Source: Chitinophaga eiseniae (GTDB lineage: Bacteria; Bacteroidota; Bacteroidia; Chitinophagales; Chitinophagaceae). Taken from it: a DNA stretch of 64,000 bases. The stretch is taken from positions 62,001 to 126,000 of the forward strand of contig NZ_FUWZ01000007.1 in the NCBI RefSeq assembly GCF_900167135.1, read 5' to 3'. The position numbers were made by a program, and so were the translations under genes. Shown one piece after another: positions 8,725 to 17,566 of the stretch. The notes under the pieces were generated by a model. The model was not told where the DNA came from. It did not search any database and saw only the letters and a program-made list of their open reading frames with translations. Position 1 is the first letter of the stretch, and the number at the start of each line of letters is the position of its first letter.

Positions 8725-9894
8725 ATGGACAACAGAACAAGCTGGGTAGATAATCTACGTTCATTCATTACCGTATTGGTGGTGGCACATCATTCATCGC
8801 TTGCCTATACCACTTTCGCCTGGTTTGATAAAACGGCTTATATCCGTTCCACGCACCCTGTCGTGGATGCCGCTCGTAGCAGGGGACTGGATATTTTTGA
8901 AGATTTTAATGATGTATTTTTTATGTCGCTGATGTTTTTGATCAGTGGCATTTTTGTATTCCGCAGCCTGCAGCATAAAGGGGTGGGCAAATTTATACGG
9001 GACCGTTTCTACCGGTTGTTCATTCCTTTCCTGGCAGGGGTTACCGTGCTGATGTTGTTGGCGTACTATCCCGCCTGGTATATCGCGCATGGGCAGCACA
9101 ATATTCCTGCTTATGTCGTGGATTTTTTCACCGTAGAGGCGTGGCCGGTAGGGCCACCGTGGTTTATCTGGGTATTATTTGTGTTTAATGTTGTGGTGGC
9201 GGTATTATTTCCCGTAATGCAGCACCGCATCGCACGCTGGAATCAATGGTTGACCGGCTTGCAACAGCAGCCGGTGAAGCTTGTGTTGTTCTGGTTTCTT
9301 TATTCGTGGGTATTGTATGTACCGCTGGTATTACTAACAGACGCGGGGAGATGGACCGGCATCGGGCCTTTTGATTTTCAGGTGAGCCGGGTGTTGTTGT
9401 ATTTCGGTTATTTCTCACTCGGGATACTGATAGGAGCGGGGGGATTAGCGCGGAGTGTTTTCGCTGACGGTTCCCCATGGGTGCGCTACTGGTGGTGCTG
9501 GTTGATGGCCGCGGCGGGCGTATATGCAGCCCTGAAAGGCAGCGAAGCACCGCTGACAGCTATGATGGCCCGGCAGAAATTAAGCATATTGCAGGCCAAT
9601 CTGATCTACCGGTCGGTCTGGATATTGTCCTGTACGCTGAGCGGCATCGCTTTCCTTACCACTTTCAAAAGCCTGATGAACCGCACCGGCGTGGGATGGC
9701 AGTCGCTTTCCGCCAATGCTTACGGCATCTACCTCGTACATTATATTTTTGTGTTGTGGAGCCAGTACTTGCTGCTGGACGTGCGCTTGACGGCATGGCC
9801 CAAATTCCTGCTTACTTTCGTGGTCAGCTGGCTTCTCAGCTGGGGTTTGACAGCCATCGTCAGGAAAAACAGGACCATCGGCAAATATTTATAG
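8725..9894 (+). CDS. Acyltransferase-3-family membrane protein (OpgC/MdoC-like), 389 aa
   Basis: Multi-spanning inner-membrane acyltransferase. The N-terminus shows the family signature RxxWVDNLRSF then VAHHSSLAY, where the His is thought to be catalytic, and about ten hydrophobic helices follow. Relatives transfer acyl or succinyl groups to surface glycans or to periplasmic glucans. The start at 8725 places the signature right at the N-terminus; an in-frame ATG at 8659 would add 22 residues of no family character. It is divergent from the hydrolase gene and followed 49 bases later by a DUF5996 gene on the same strand. Confidence 0.85.
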   Translation: MDNRTSWVDNLRSFITVLVVAHHSSLAYTTFAWFDKTAYIRSTHPVVDAARSRGLDIFEDFNDVFFMSLMFLISGIFVFRSLQHKGVGKFIRDRFYRLFIPFLAGVTVLMLLAYYPAWYIAHGQHNIPAYVVDFFTVEAWPVGPPWFIWVLFVFNVVVAVLFPVMQHRIARWNQWLTGLQQQPVKLVLFWFLYSWVLYVPLVLLTDAGRWTGIGPFDFQVSRVLLYFGYFSLGILIGAGGLARSVFADGSPWVRYWWCWLMAAAGVYAALKGSEAPLTAMMARQKLSILQANLIYRSVWILSCTLSGIAFLTTFKSLMNRTGVGWQSLSANAYGIYLVHYIFVLWSQYLLLDVRLTAWPKFLLTFVVSWLLSWGLTAIVRKNRTIGKYL

Positions 9895-9943
9895 AACCCC
9901 GGAAGGGGTTCTGTTGTTATCCTGGTAAAACAGCAGGATACCC

Positions 9944-10909
9944 ATGCAGCAGACTACATTATCATCCGGCCAGTGGCCGGTCATCCGCTATAGCGATTGG
10001 AAGGATACCCTCGCCACCGTGCACCTGTGGACGCAGATTGTAGGTAAGATACGCCTGCGCCAGATGCCCTGGCTCAACCATTCGTGGCATGTCACGTTAT
10101 ATGTCAATCCCTATGGGCTCAGCACGGGCAGTATGCCTTACCGCCACGGTATCTTCCAGATCGATTTTGATTTTATCCATCACCAGCTGATCATCACCAC
10201 CAGCAGCGGGGAGAAAGAAGCGCTGGGGCTGCGGCCACGTACCGTAGCAGATTTTTACGCCTCCCTGTTTGACAAGCTCAAGGCATTGCAGATCGATGTG
10301 ACGATTTATCCTGTTCCCAGCGAGATGGCGGACGCGATCCCATTCACCAAAGACCAGCTGCATCAGTCGTACGACCAGCACCAGATGGAGAATTTCTGGC
10401 AGGCGCTGGTACGCATACACAATGTATTCACCCGTTTCCGTGCCGGATTCACCGGTAAAAGCAGTCCCGTGCACTTTTTCTGGGGTGCTTTTGACCTGGC
10501 GGTGACCCGCTTCTCCGGCCGGGATGCGCCAGAGCACCAGGGACAGATGCCCAACATGCCTACTGTAGTGATGCAGGAAGCCTATTCCAAAGAAGTAAGT
10601 TCCTGCGGCTTCTGGCCGGGTAATGATCAGTTTCCCGAAGCTTATTTTTATGCTTACGCTTATCCTGCGGCGCCGGAATTTGCCACGCAACCGGTGCAGC
10701 CGGCGGCAGCTTTCTACAGCCAGGAGATGGGTGAGTTTCTGTTGCCTTATGCGGCAGCGCAGCAGTCGGATGACCCGGAAGGTACGCTGATGGCGTTTTT
10801 ACAGTCTACTTATGAGGCGGCGGCGAATAGCGGGAAGTGGGACCGGAAGGCGCTGGAGTGTGATCATTCTGACCTGGAGGCGGCGTATGGGTGTTATAAG
10901 ACGCGGTAG
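9944..10909 (+). CDS. DUF5996 family protein, 321 aa
   Basis: Cytosolic protein of a widespread uncharacterised family. Recognisable features are the N-terminal WPVIRYSDWKDTLATVHLWTQIVGKI-type segment, the HSWHVTLYVNPYGLST stretch, and PVHFFWGAFDLAVTRFSGR in the second half, all typical of DUF5996. Conserved Trp, His and Arg residues suggest a binding pocket, but no reaction is established. It lies 49 bases downstream of the acyltransferase gene and may share its transcript. It ends at a long hairpin shared with the convergent lipoprotein gene. Confidence 0.8.
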   Translation: MQQTTLSSGQWPVIRYSDWKDTLATVHLWTQIVGKIRLRQMPWLNHSWHVTLYVNPYGLSTGSMPYRHGIFQIDFDFIHHQLIITTSSGEKEALGLRPRTVADFYASLFDKLKALQIDVTIYPVPSEMADAIPFTKDQLHQSYDQHQMENFWQALVRIHNVFTRFRAGFTGKSSPVHFFWGAFDLAVTRFSGRDAPEHQGQMPNMPTVVMQEAYSKEVSSCGFWPGNDQFPEAYFYAYAYPAAPEFATQPVQPAAAFYSQEMGEFLLPYAAAQQSDDPEGTLMAFLQSTYEAAANSGKWDRKALECDHSDLEAAYGCYKTR

Positions 10910-10919
10910 TTTCTAAAGA

Positions 10920-10959
10920 ATACCAGATGATGTATTAGTACTGATACATCACCTGGTAT
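10920..10959. terminator. Bidirectional terminator-like hairpin between convergent genes
   Basis: A 16-bp stem (10920-10935 with 10944-10959, one mismatch) with an 8-base loop. It lies exactly in the 54-base gap between the DUF5996 gene and the leftward lipoprotein gene. There is no long T-run. Confidence 0.6.
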
Positions 10960-10963
10960 AAAG

Positions 10964-11656
10964 TTAATGGGCTGTGGCCTCAAAGGTAGCATTAACCTCG
11001 GGCAGTCCGCCTGGTTGCGGGGAGGCGACGATGTTAACACCACCTTTAGTAGTTATAAACCACGAGGTAGTAGAGCCGGCTATTGGAGTTATACCTTGTA
11101 TCTGGCCGTTGAAGGAAAGATTTGTCCAGGTAGAACTATAACCAGTAATATTGCCCAAACCGGAGTATGAATATACCGGATCTGATCTCTTGGTGACGAC
11201 AACGCTGGGTATCCATTCATCTATGCTGGAGCCGGCAGTCCATTGGCAGTTAAAATCGACAGTGAACGTACAGCCTAGGGTTGTGGTGTTGCCTAAATTG
11301 ACTTGTAGGTTGGGAGAGACGCTATATTTTTTGGGCTGGCCGTCTTCAAAACTTCTGGCTTGGTGGGCGTTTTTGTCTTTAGGTTCTTTTACTTCCGTAA
11401 CAACCGCTTTAACTGAAAAAACTTCTCCAGTCCTTACAAAAGCAAACGCCTCATAGGCTTCCTTGTAAGTTTTAAATCCCTGCGTGCTCTTTGTGTTTGA
11501 GGAAGATGGTATCACCTTTAGGTGGATCAGTTTTTCAAGTTGTGATTTATAATACTGTTCCGAATGTTCCTGCTCATCTGTGTTTTTTTTACAGGAAATA
11601 AAAAGTAACGTAGTACTCGCGATCAACAACAGGATTTTCTTACTGTTTGTCATCAT
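10964..11656 (-). CDS. Hypothetical lipoprotein, 230 aa
   Basis: N-terminal lipoprotein signal (KKILLLIASTTLLFISCKK) with lipid-carrying Cys about residue 22, so it is probably membrane-anchored and exported. The mature part begins with a charged linker and continues with a beta-rich domain; two Cys (TTLGCTFTVDFNCQW) could form a disulfide. I recognise no family. A start at 11653 (second Met) is equally possible. It stands alone, with about 200 bases of AT-rich non-coding sequence upstream. Confidence 0.65.
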   Translation of the reverse strand: MMTNSKKILLLIASTTLLFISCKKNTDEQEHSEQYYKSQLEKLIHLKVIPSSSNTKSTQGFKTYKEAYEAFAFVRTGEVFSVKAVVTEVKEPKDKNAHQARSFEDGQPKKYSVSPNLQVNLGNTTTLGCTFTVDFNCQWTAGSSIDEWIPSVVVTKRSDPVYSYSGLGNITGYSSTWTNLSFNGQIQGITPIAGSTTSWFITTKGGVNIVASPQPGGLPEVNATFEATAH

Positions 11657-11865
11657 AGGAGATGTAATTGATTTGGGTTAAGAAAATTGAACATAGGTTC
11701 ATCTCTAAGGTACGTGGGTCGTATGTTTCTTTTCTTTTTTTATAACGATTTTTTTTAGCGATCCAATGATATTTAATACTGTACTGAGTTGCATTAGTTG
11801 AAGCGTTATTTCGTATATTTGTTTAAGTTACCAAGGTGATTTAGTGGATGTTTTAGCGAAGCCAA

Positions 11866-13515
11866 TTAATCGCCATTGTAATTACTGCTGACCACCTCCT
11901 CCCATCCCTTCATCTCCTCCAGCGCTCCCCATGTCAAACTCTTGTCCGCACGCAGCCGCGCCTGACAAAACATCTCCGCCGTGTCCGCGGAAGCTGTCTG
12001 TATCAGTTCTATCGCCTGTATCGCCAGCGCCATTTTCTCTACGATGATCCTTGCGGAGCGTTCATAATCTGATGGGCATGCGAGCAACTGCTGCAAACTA
12101 TCTAAATGCTTTTTCAGCAACGGGTGCAATCCCGCGCCTTGTTGAAAATACTGCATCAGCGCTGCTACACTCGCTGGTTCTTTCTGCATGGCGCGCAGCA
12201 CGTCCAGTGCCTGGATATTACCGGAGCCTTCCCAGATGGCATTGACTGGCACATCGCGGTAAAGCCGCGGCAGGATGGACGTTTCCACATAGCCATTGCC
12301 GCCGAGGCATTCTACGATTTCTCCCATGGCGAGCACGGCACGTTTGGTGTTCCAGAATTTCCCTACGGCCGTAGCGATGCGGGTGAAATGCAAGGCTGCC
12401 TCGTCCGTCTTGGCGTCGTCGAACCCTTTGGCAAGCCGCATGGCGAAGGTGGTGGCGGCTGCCGATTCAAGGGCCAGATCGGTGAGCACGTTCTGCATCA
12501 GCGGGTGATGGAGCAGCGATTTCCCGAAAGTATGCCGGTGTTTACAATGATGGATCGCTTCGGCGAGGGCGCGTTGCAGCGTGGCGGCGGAACCGACGGC
12601 GCAGTCCAGCCGGGTGTGGCGTACCATCTCCATAATATTGGCGATGCCGCGACCTTCCTCCCCGATGATACGGCCCCAGGCGCCGTGGAACTCTACCTCT
12701 CCGGAGGCATTGGAGCGGTTGCCGAGCTTATCTTTCAGCCGTTGGAACCGCAGCTGGTTTTTGGCGCCGTCGGGCGTAAAGCGGGGCAGGAGGAAACAAC
12801 TGAGCCCACCGGGCGCCTGTGCCAGTATGAGGAAGGCGTCGCTCATGGGGGCGCTGCAAAACCACTTGCGGCCGATAATGCGATAGGTGCCGTTGCCGGT
12901 TGGTTGCGCCATGGTAATATTGGCGCGTACGTCGCTGCCGCCTTGTGGCTCTGTCATGGCCATGCCGAAGGTGGCGCCATGTTTTTCGGTGCAGGGGAGG
13001 TGCCGTTCGTCGTAGATGGTGGAGAGCACGCGTGGCAGCCATTCCCGGGCGATGTCGGGGGCTATCTGCAGCGAGGGGACCACGGCGAAAGTCATGGTTA
13101 GCGGGCAACTACTGCCTTCGTCTATCTGTTGTTTCAGGTAGGAGAGTACGCTGTGAGCGAGGTAACCGCCTTTTTCGGCGGTGGTCCAGGCGATGGAATG
13201 CACCTGGTGCCGGATGGCTGCCGTCATCATCTGATGGTATGCCGGATGGTAGGTCACGGTATCGAGGCGGTTGCCGAAACGGTCATGGGTATGCAGTGCC
13301 GGCAGATGTGTATTAGCGAGGGTACCGGCTTCCTGGAATTCGTGACTGCCCATCAGCTGCCCCATTTCAGTGGCCAGTGGTGCGGCCCAGCCGCCGCCAT
13401 AGGCTTGCAGGATGTTTTGCAGTACGGGGTGGGTGGTGAAGCTGTTGTAGTTCTCCAGCAAGGGAACCTGGTTGCTGACATGTTCAAAATCGAAACCGGG
13501 ACCAGACATACACAA
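11866..13515 (-). CDS. Acyl-CoA dehydrogenase family protein, AidB-like, 549 aa
   Basis: FAD-dependent acyl-CoA dehydrogenase of the AidB branch. The flavin/substrate motif GMAMTEPQGGSDVRAN lies at about residues 184-199, and the C-terminal segment ECLGGNGYVE...WEGSGNIQALDVLRAM is diagnostic of AidB-type proteins. AidB of E. coli binds DNA and is induced by alkylation damage, with weak isovaleryl-CoA dehydrogenase activity. Length is as expected for the family. The true start may be the third codon (13509). It is divergent from the SnoaL-like gene and not in an obvious operon, so a DNA-protection role is inferred only from family. Confidence 0.85.
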   Translation of the reverse strand: MCMSGPGFDFEHVSNQVPLLENYNSFTTHPVLQNILQAYGGGWAAPLATEMGQLMGSHEFQEAGTLANTHLPALHTHDRFGNRLDTVTYHPAYHQMMTAAIRHQVHSIAWTTAEKGGYLAHSVLSYLKQQIDEGSSCPLTMTFAVVPSLQIAPDIAREWLPRVLSTIYDERHLPCTEKHGATFGMAMTEPQGGSDVRANITMAQPTGNGTYRIIGRKWFCSAPMSDAFLILAQAPGGLSCFLLPRFTPDGAKNQLRFQRLKDKLGNRSNASGEVEFHGAWGRIIGEEGRGIANIMEMVRHTRLDCAVGSAATLQRALAEAIHHCKHRHTFGKSLLHHPLMQNVLTDLALESAAATTFAMRLAKGFDDAKTDEAALHFTRIATAVGKFWNTKRAVLAMGEIVECLGGNGYVETSILPRLYRDVPVNAIWEGSGNIQALDVLRAMQKEPASVAALMQYFQQGAGLHPLLKKHLDSLQQLLACPSDYERSARIIVEKMALAIQAIELIQTASADTAEMFCQARLRADKSLTWGALEEMKGWEEVVSSNYNGD

Positions 13516-13546
13516 CGGATTTGATGTACCTTAAATTTACGAAATT

Positions 13547-13554
13547 TACCTTTG
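13547..13554 (+). promoter_or_regulatory. Candidate -7 box TACCTTTG for the SnoaL-like gene
   Basis: Exact match to the Bacteroidota -7 consensus TAnnTTTG. A TTG at 13521-13523 is the nearest -33-like element, with spacing slightly longer than usual. Its position argues against the in-frame TTG start at 13552. Confidence 0.4.
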
Positions 13555-13584
13555 GCAGAAATTAACCAGATGGCCTACACGAAT

Positions 13585-13965
13585 ATGGAACAACGGGAAA
13601 ATATCATCAAAGCCTATGTGGAGGCTTATAACAACAAAGATGTAAAAGGAATGCTGCAGGATATGGCGGAGGAGATCGTTTTTGAAAACGTTTCGGGCGG
13701 GGCGGTTACCCTCAGTATTAAAGGAAAGGCTGAACTGCGGGCGCAGGCGGAACAGGTGTTGCCTGTATTTACGCAAAGAAAGCAGACCATCGGGGCGTTC
13801 AGCCATACAGGCGATCAGACGACGATAGCTATCGACTATCACGCGGTATTGGCTATCGACCTGCCCAATGGCCTTAAAAAGGGGGATACCCTGGCATTAG
13901 CAGGCCAGTCTGTATTTACGTTTTCTCCGGAGGGGAAAATTACGCAACTGACTGATATTAGCTAA
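13585..13965 (+). CDS. SnoaL-like (NTF2-fold) protein, 126 aa
   Basis: Small protein of the nuclear-transport-factor-2 superfamily, as in the polyketide cyclase SnoaL and many unannotated hydrolases and isomerases. The pattern is typical: a helical start (ENIIKAYVEAYNNKDVKGMLQDMAEEIVFEN) followed by curved beta strands ending in FTFSPEGKITQLTDIS. I prefer the ATG at 13585 (MEQREN); ATG 13570 and TTG 13552 are in frame, but the latter falls inside a -7 box. The substrate is unknown. The gene is divergent from the AidB-like gene and ends at a bidirectional terminator. Confidence 0.75.
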   Translation: MEQRENIIKAYVEAYNNKDVKGMLQDMAEEIVFENVSGGAVTLSIKGKAELRAQAEQVLPVFTQRKQTIGAFSHTGDQTTIAIDYHAVLAIDLPNGLKKGDTLALAGQSVFTFSPEGKITQLTDIS

Positions 13966-13968
13966 AAA

Positions 13969-13998
13969 CAGCCGCCTCCGGAAAAACGGAGACGGCTG
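13969..13998. terminator. Bidirectional terminator hairpin
   Basis: A 12-bp stem with one mismatch (13969-13980 with 13987-13998) around a 6-base A-rich loop, between the rightward SnoaL-like gene and the leftward thioredoxin gene. Confidence 0.65.
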
Positions 13999-14006
13999 CT
14001 GAAATA

Positions 14007-15128
14007 TTACTGTAACAAAGCGGCCAGCTTTTTCTCCAGCGCGTCCGCACGGAGGTTTTTGGCGACGATCTTTCCATCGGGGCCAATCAGGAAGTTGGCC
14101 GGGATGCCCTGCACACCATACATTTTGGCGGCCTCATTTTTCCAGCCTTTCAGATCAGACACCTGCGTCCACTGCAACTGGTCGTCATGGATAGCCTGCA
14201 TCCAGAAGGACTTACCGTTTTCATTATCCAGGGATACGCCCAGGATGGTGAAATTTTTATCCTTGAATTTGTTGAAGGCAGCCACCACGTTAGGGTTCTC
14301 CTGACGGCAGGGGCCGCACCAGCTGGCCCAGAAATCCACCAGTACATATTTACCGCGGAAATCTTTCAGGGATACGGGATTACCCAGCGTGTCGTTTTGG
14401 GTGAACTCCGGCGCTACTACGCCAATGGCGGTCCTGCGCTGACTTTCCAAAAGGTTAGCAAACTGTTGACCGGATTTGCTTTTGCGCACGGTAGACGACA
14501 ACAGCTTAAACACCGGCTCTGCCACCTCCGGGTCCGGATCGTAGCCTGCCCACTCGGTCAGGGCGTCGAGGCTCACCGTGGTATTTGGATGCGCTTTGAT
14601 AAAGGTGGTCACCACTTTCTGTTGTGCTGCTGCAATCGCTTTATTATCGGCCTGGTACTGTTGCTTAAACGCCTCCTGCTGGCGTTCTGCCGGCGGTGTG
14701 CCATAGTATTTCTTACTGAGTGCATCGGAACGTTTGGTCACGTCGCTGGAAGCGGTTTTGTATTGCTGATGCACGGTATTGGCAGCGCCGCCTTTTACGG
14801 TAGCGTTGGCGATGGAGTCAGCGCTCTCCACTTTGATATTGCCCTGCTCCAGGTAAAACACGAGGCGGTTGGCAGTAAAGGAGGAGGAGAGGGTATTACC
14901 GGTAAAGAGGAATGCTCTGGCAGGTATATCGGTCTTACCTGTGAACGTAAAACTGCCATTGTTGATGGCAACGGAATCAATGACGCGGCCTTTGCTGTTG
15001 CTGCTGTACAGGTACGCTTTTTCGAATGTGTTGTCTTTGCCGATGCTGCCGCTGATGGTGTACGGTCCTTCCTGTGCAAATGCCAGGACAGGTAGCAGAC
15101 AGGCAGTGGTTAATGCGATTTTTCTCAT
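14007..15128 (-). CDS. TlpA-like thioredoxin-family protein with DUF4369-type N-terminus, 373 aa
   Basis: Exported thiol:disulfide oxidoreductase. A signal peptide (to about LAFAQ, residue 19) is followed by a beta-rich DUF4369-like domain (about 22-115), a helical linker, and a C-terminal TlpA/ResA thioredoxin domain (about 236-372) whose active site WCGPC carries Cys271 and Cys274 and whose cis-Pro lies in GVQGIPANFL. Such proteins reduce or shuffle disulfides in envelope proteins. It is the last gene of the sigma/FecR/SusCD unit; placing this enzyme next to SusCD lipoproteins is common in Chitinophagaceae and suggests maturation of the exported partners. Confidence 0.9.
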   Translation of the reverse strand: MRKIALTTACLLPVLAFAQEGPYTISGSIGKDNTFEKAYLYSSNSKGRVIDSVAINNGSFTFTGKTDIPARAFLFTGNTLSSSFTANRLVFYLEQGNIKVESADSIANATVKGGAANTVHQQYKTASSDVTKRSDALSKKYYGTPPAERQQEAFKQQYQADNKAIAAAQQKVVTTFIKAHPNTTVSLDALTEWAGYDPDPEVAEPVFKLLSSTVRKSKSGQQFANLLESQRRTAIGVVAPEFTQNDTLGNPVSLKDFRGKYVLVDFWASWCGPCRQENPNVVAAFNKFKDKNFTILGVSLDNENGKSFWMQAIHDDQLQWTQVSDLKGWKNEAAKMYGVQGIPANFLIGPDGKIVAKNLRADALEKKLAALLQ

Positions 15129-15166
15129 GTAATCGTTGGTTTATCTGATGTTGATGTATGGAAGTG

Positions 15167-16087
15167 TTAGTTGCCCAGCTTCTGCCGGTATTTGTTACCC
15201 GATGCCTGGATATCCCAGTCATAGCTATTGAAGAAACGGATAATCACTTCGTACTTGCGTGCCCGTGCCGGACTGTTATCGAGATATTTGGCTTTGATAT
15301 TGGCATAGGATTCTGTGGCAAGTAACCTGAACCATTCTCCAAAATCACTCTCGAAGTTGATGCTGCCAACGGATGTGATGAATCCGCCGTTAAGAGCTAT
15401 TTGGTCAAACGCTTTATCCCTCGCATCTTCATCCTTGTCCTTCTCAAACTGTTTAAATACTTTATCCCGTGCTTCACCGCCGTCATAGGCCTTTCCTGCC
15501 AGTACAAATTCTGTAAGCGGAGCATCAAAGCGAGCGGCAACCATGCCGCCGAGATTGCTCCAGGTCATACGGACGAGAACAGAATCTTTATAGTAATGAT
15601 TGGCGGGATCTGTAACCGGTAATGCACCATATATTTGATTGGGCCAGCATATTACCAGACGGCTCCGCCCCAGTACCTTGAAATCATCCATCCAGAAGCT
15701 ACCGCCATAGCTCTTTACAAAGAAAAGCTCCAGTGGAAAGAAATTTTTGGCGAATTTTTCAGATACATTGGAAAGCAAGGTCTGTGCGTAAATGGTGGCA
15801 CCGGCCCGTTGATCGTTATCGATCTTCGCCACCCCCCAACGGTTAATAGGATCGGTGGCCAGCACGCCATTGGTCACTTCTTTCCAGTGGTTGAAATCCA
15901 TCCGCACCCAGACGCCGTAACGATTATAAAGGTCCTTTACTTCAGCGGGAGCATCGGCAGGCGGTGTGAACTGTTTTTCGATGCCCAGGTCCGGCGTAAT
16001 CTCCGGTTTGTCTTCTTTCGAGCAGCCCATACAGCAAGCTGCCAGGGTAAGCAGGGAAACATATATTGGTTTCATGTTTTGTTTCAT
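15167..16087 (-). CDS. Peptidase-Mx1-like lipoprotein lacking an HExxH motif, 306 aa
   Basis: Lipoprotein signal with lipobox LAAC (Cys about residue 18). The body resembles the putative zinc-binding metallopeptidases (peptidase_Mx1) encoded beside many SusD genes: the opening RYGVWVRMDFN-like strand, the central hydrophobic helix, GGFITSVGSINFESDFGEWF and the C-terminal FNSYDWDIQ segment all follow that plan. Where the family normally has HEFxH, this protein has VRMTWSNLGGMVAARF (about residues 172-187), so the zinc-binding His and Glu are absent. I infer a non-catalytic relative, perhaps a binding accessory. It lies 13 bases after the susD-like gene. A start at 16075 is possible. Confidence 0.75.
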   Translation of the reverse strand: MKQNMKPIYVSLLTLAACCMGCSKEDKPEITPDLGIEKQFTPPADAPAEVKDLYNRYGVWVRMDFNHWKEVTNGVLATDPINRWGVAKIDNDQRAGATIYAQTLLSNVSEKFAKNFFPLELFFVKSYGGSFWMDDFKVLGRSRLVICWPNQIYGALPVTDPANHYYKDSVLVRMTWSNLGGMVAARFDAPLTEFVLAGKAYDGGEARDKVFKQFEKDKDEDARDKAFDQIALNGGFITSVGSINFESDFGEWFRLLATESYANIKAKYLDNSPARARKYEVIIRFFNSYDWDIQASGNKYRQKLGN

Positions 16088-16100
16088 TTTCAGGTGATGA

Positions 16101-17552
16101 TCACGGATTTAAAGGAATGGAAGGGCTATTGTTCAGTTCTGAAGGTGGTATCTGCAACAGATATCTGTTGTCGTTTTGTTTTAAATTATAAATCTGTCCG
16201 TTTTTATAGACATGGGAGAGTGCCGGTTTGCCCAGCCTTCTCAGGTCCATCCAGCGTAAGCCCCCTTCGAAGGCGGTTTCCACACGGCGCTCTTCTAAAA
16301 TGCGGCTTAATAACGTTTCGTCTGTGAAATCGGTAGCTTTCAGCGCTACAAATTCACCTTTGCGTATACGACGTACCAACAGCGCGTTGAGATCGGCGAT
16401 AGCTTTATCCTTCTGCTTCAGCCTTGCGTAGGCTTCCGCCCGTATTACATAAGCCTCGCTTACCTTCAGTCCGATATAGTAACAGGGATTTTCCTGCTTA
16501 GCGTACATATTGTACAATGTAGGACCGTTTTGTTTACCTTCATTGGTGTTCATGTCCGCGAATGTGGCGAAGATGTAGCGGCGATAATCTTTACCGCCGG
16601 TAGAACGGTTGCATAACGCAAACAGCTCTTGTGATGGCCTGAACATGTAGTTTGCATGATAGTAAATGTTTGTATTGGCCACCCCACCGGTGAAAAATAA
16701 GATCTCATTTTTATAGTCTCCGCCATCGATTACGCCTACGTTACCTGTGAAGGCATATCTGTCTTCTTTATCATCGATGCGTGTCTGCATATTGTTCATG
16801 TCAGACAGTGGTTTGTTGACGATGACATCTGAGGCTGCGGAAATGGCATTTTCGTAATCACCCATGAAGAGGTTCACGCGGGCACGCAACGCCTGCACGG
16901 CACTCGCATCGAACCGGAATTTGTTACGGGACTTTTTACCGGCCAGTAACGCGGAGGCCTGGTCCAGGTCGGACACAATCTGCATGTATACTTTCTCCAA
17001 CGGCTCCCGCACATTGTTTTGGGTATTCTGATGAACATCTTTAGCGGTCAGCGGCATGGGCACGCCATGCGCCTTCAGCGTTGCAGGACCGTAAGGCTCG
17101 GCGTAATAATTCACCAGGTAGAAGTAGCTCCAGGCGCGCAAAGCGTATGCTTCTCCCTTTACGGTTTCAAATAACTCTTTTTCGTTGCTCGCTGGCTGCC
17201 GTTCATTGAAGTTGTCTAAAACGGTGTTGGCATAGTAGATAGAAGTATAAAGCTGACCCCAATAAGGATCCGTTTCAACGCCATCTGCCAGCTTCGAAGG
17301 CGACCAGGTAAACCAGAGATCCAGGTCTTTCTGGGCAGACGCGATAATGTTCAAATTGGCGTAAACATTGTCTGTCATCAGCTCTGTCTTCATAAAATAG
17401 TCTACGCGCGGGTAGCCGCCCAGCAGAACAGATTCATAATCCGAGATAGTTACCGGCATCATTCGGTTTACCGGTTTGATGTCCAGCATTTTATTACAAC
17501 TGGTGAAAATCAGTGAAAACAATAACAGGGGCGTCAGATATCTTAATTTCAT
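16101..17552 (-). CDS. SusD/RagB-family nutrient-binding lipoprotein, 483 aa
   Basis: Outer-membrane lipoprotein that captures oligomers or peptides and acts as the lid on its SusC partner. The lipobox IFTSC places the lipid on Cys about residue 19. The N-terminal SusD-like region (ISDYESVLLGGYP...) and the C-terminal RagB/SusD segment (EAYARLKQKDKAIADLNALLVRRI then LSRILEERRVETAFEGGLRWMDLRRLG) are characteristic. It starts 14 bases after the SusC stop and precedes the Mx1-like gene. The ligand cannot be read from sequence; Mx1-type neighbours suggest peptides or proteins rather than glycans, which is inference. Confidence 0.93.
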   Translation of the reverse strand: MKLRYLTPLLLFSLIFTSCNKMLDIKPVNRMMPVTISDYESVLLGGYPRVDYFMKTELMTDNVYANLNIIASAQKDLDLWFTWSPSKLADGVETDPYWGQLYTSIYYANTVLDNFNERQPASNEKELFETVKGEAYALRAWSYFYLVNYYAEPYGPATLKAHGVPMPLTAKDVHQNTQNNVREPLEKVYMQIVSDLDQASALLAGKKSRNKFRFDASAVQALRARVNLFMGDYENAISAASDVIVNKPLSDMNNMQTRIDDKEDRYAFTGNVGVIDGGDYKNEILFFTGGVANTNIYYHANYMFRPSQELFALCNRSTGGKDYRRYIFATFADMNTNEGKQNGPTLYNMYAKQENPCYYIGLKVSEAYVIRAEAYARLKQKDKAIADLNALLVRRIRKGEFVALKATDFTDETLLSRILEERRVETAFEGGLRWMDLRRLGKPALSHVYKNGQIYNLKQNDNRYLLQIPPSELNNSPSIPLNP

Positions 17553-17566
17553 GATAGCAGCTGTTT

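Noticed and set aside
11814..11821. Exact TATATTTG box in the gap between the lipoprotein and AidB-like genes
   Set aside because: It points rightward into the 3' end of a leftward gene with no plus-strand gene to serve, and the region is AT-rich; most likely chance.
12106..13101. Long 331-codon open frame on the plus strand
   Set aside because: It lies antisense within the AidB-like gene, whose protein has clear family motifs; the plus-strand translation is low-complexity and has no recognisable domain. It is a shadow of the GC-rich codon pattern.
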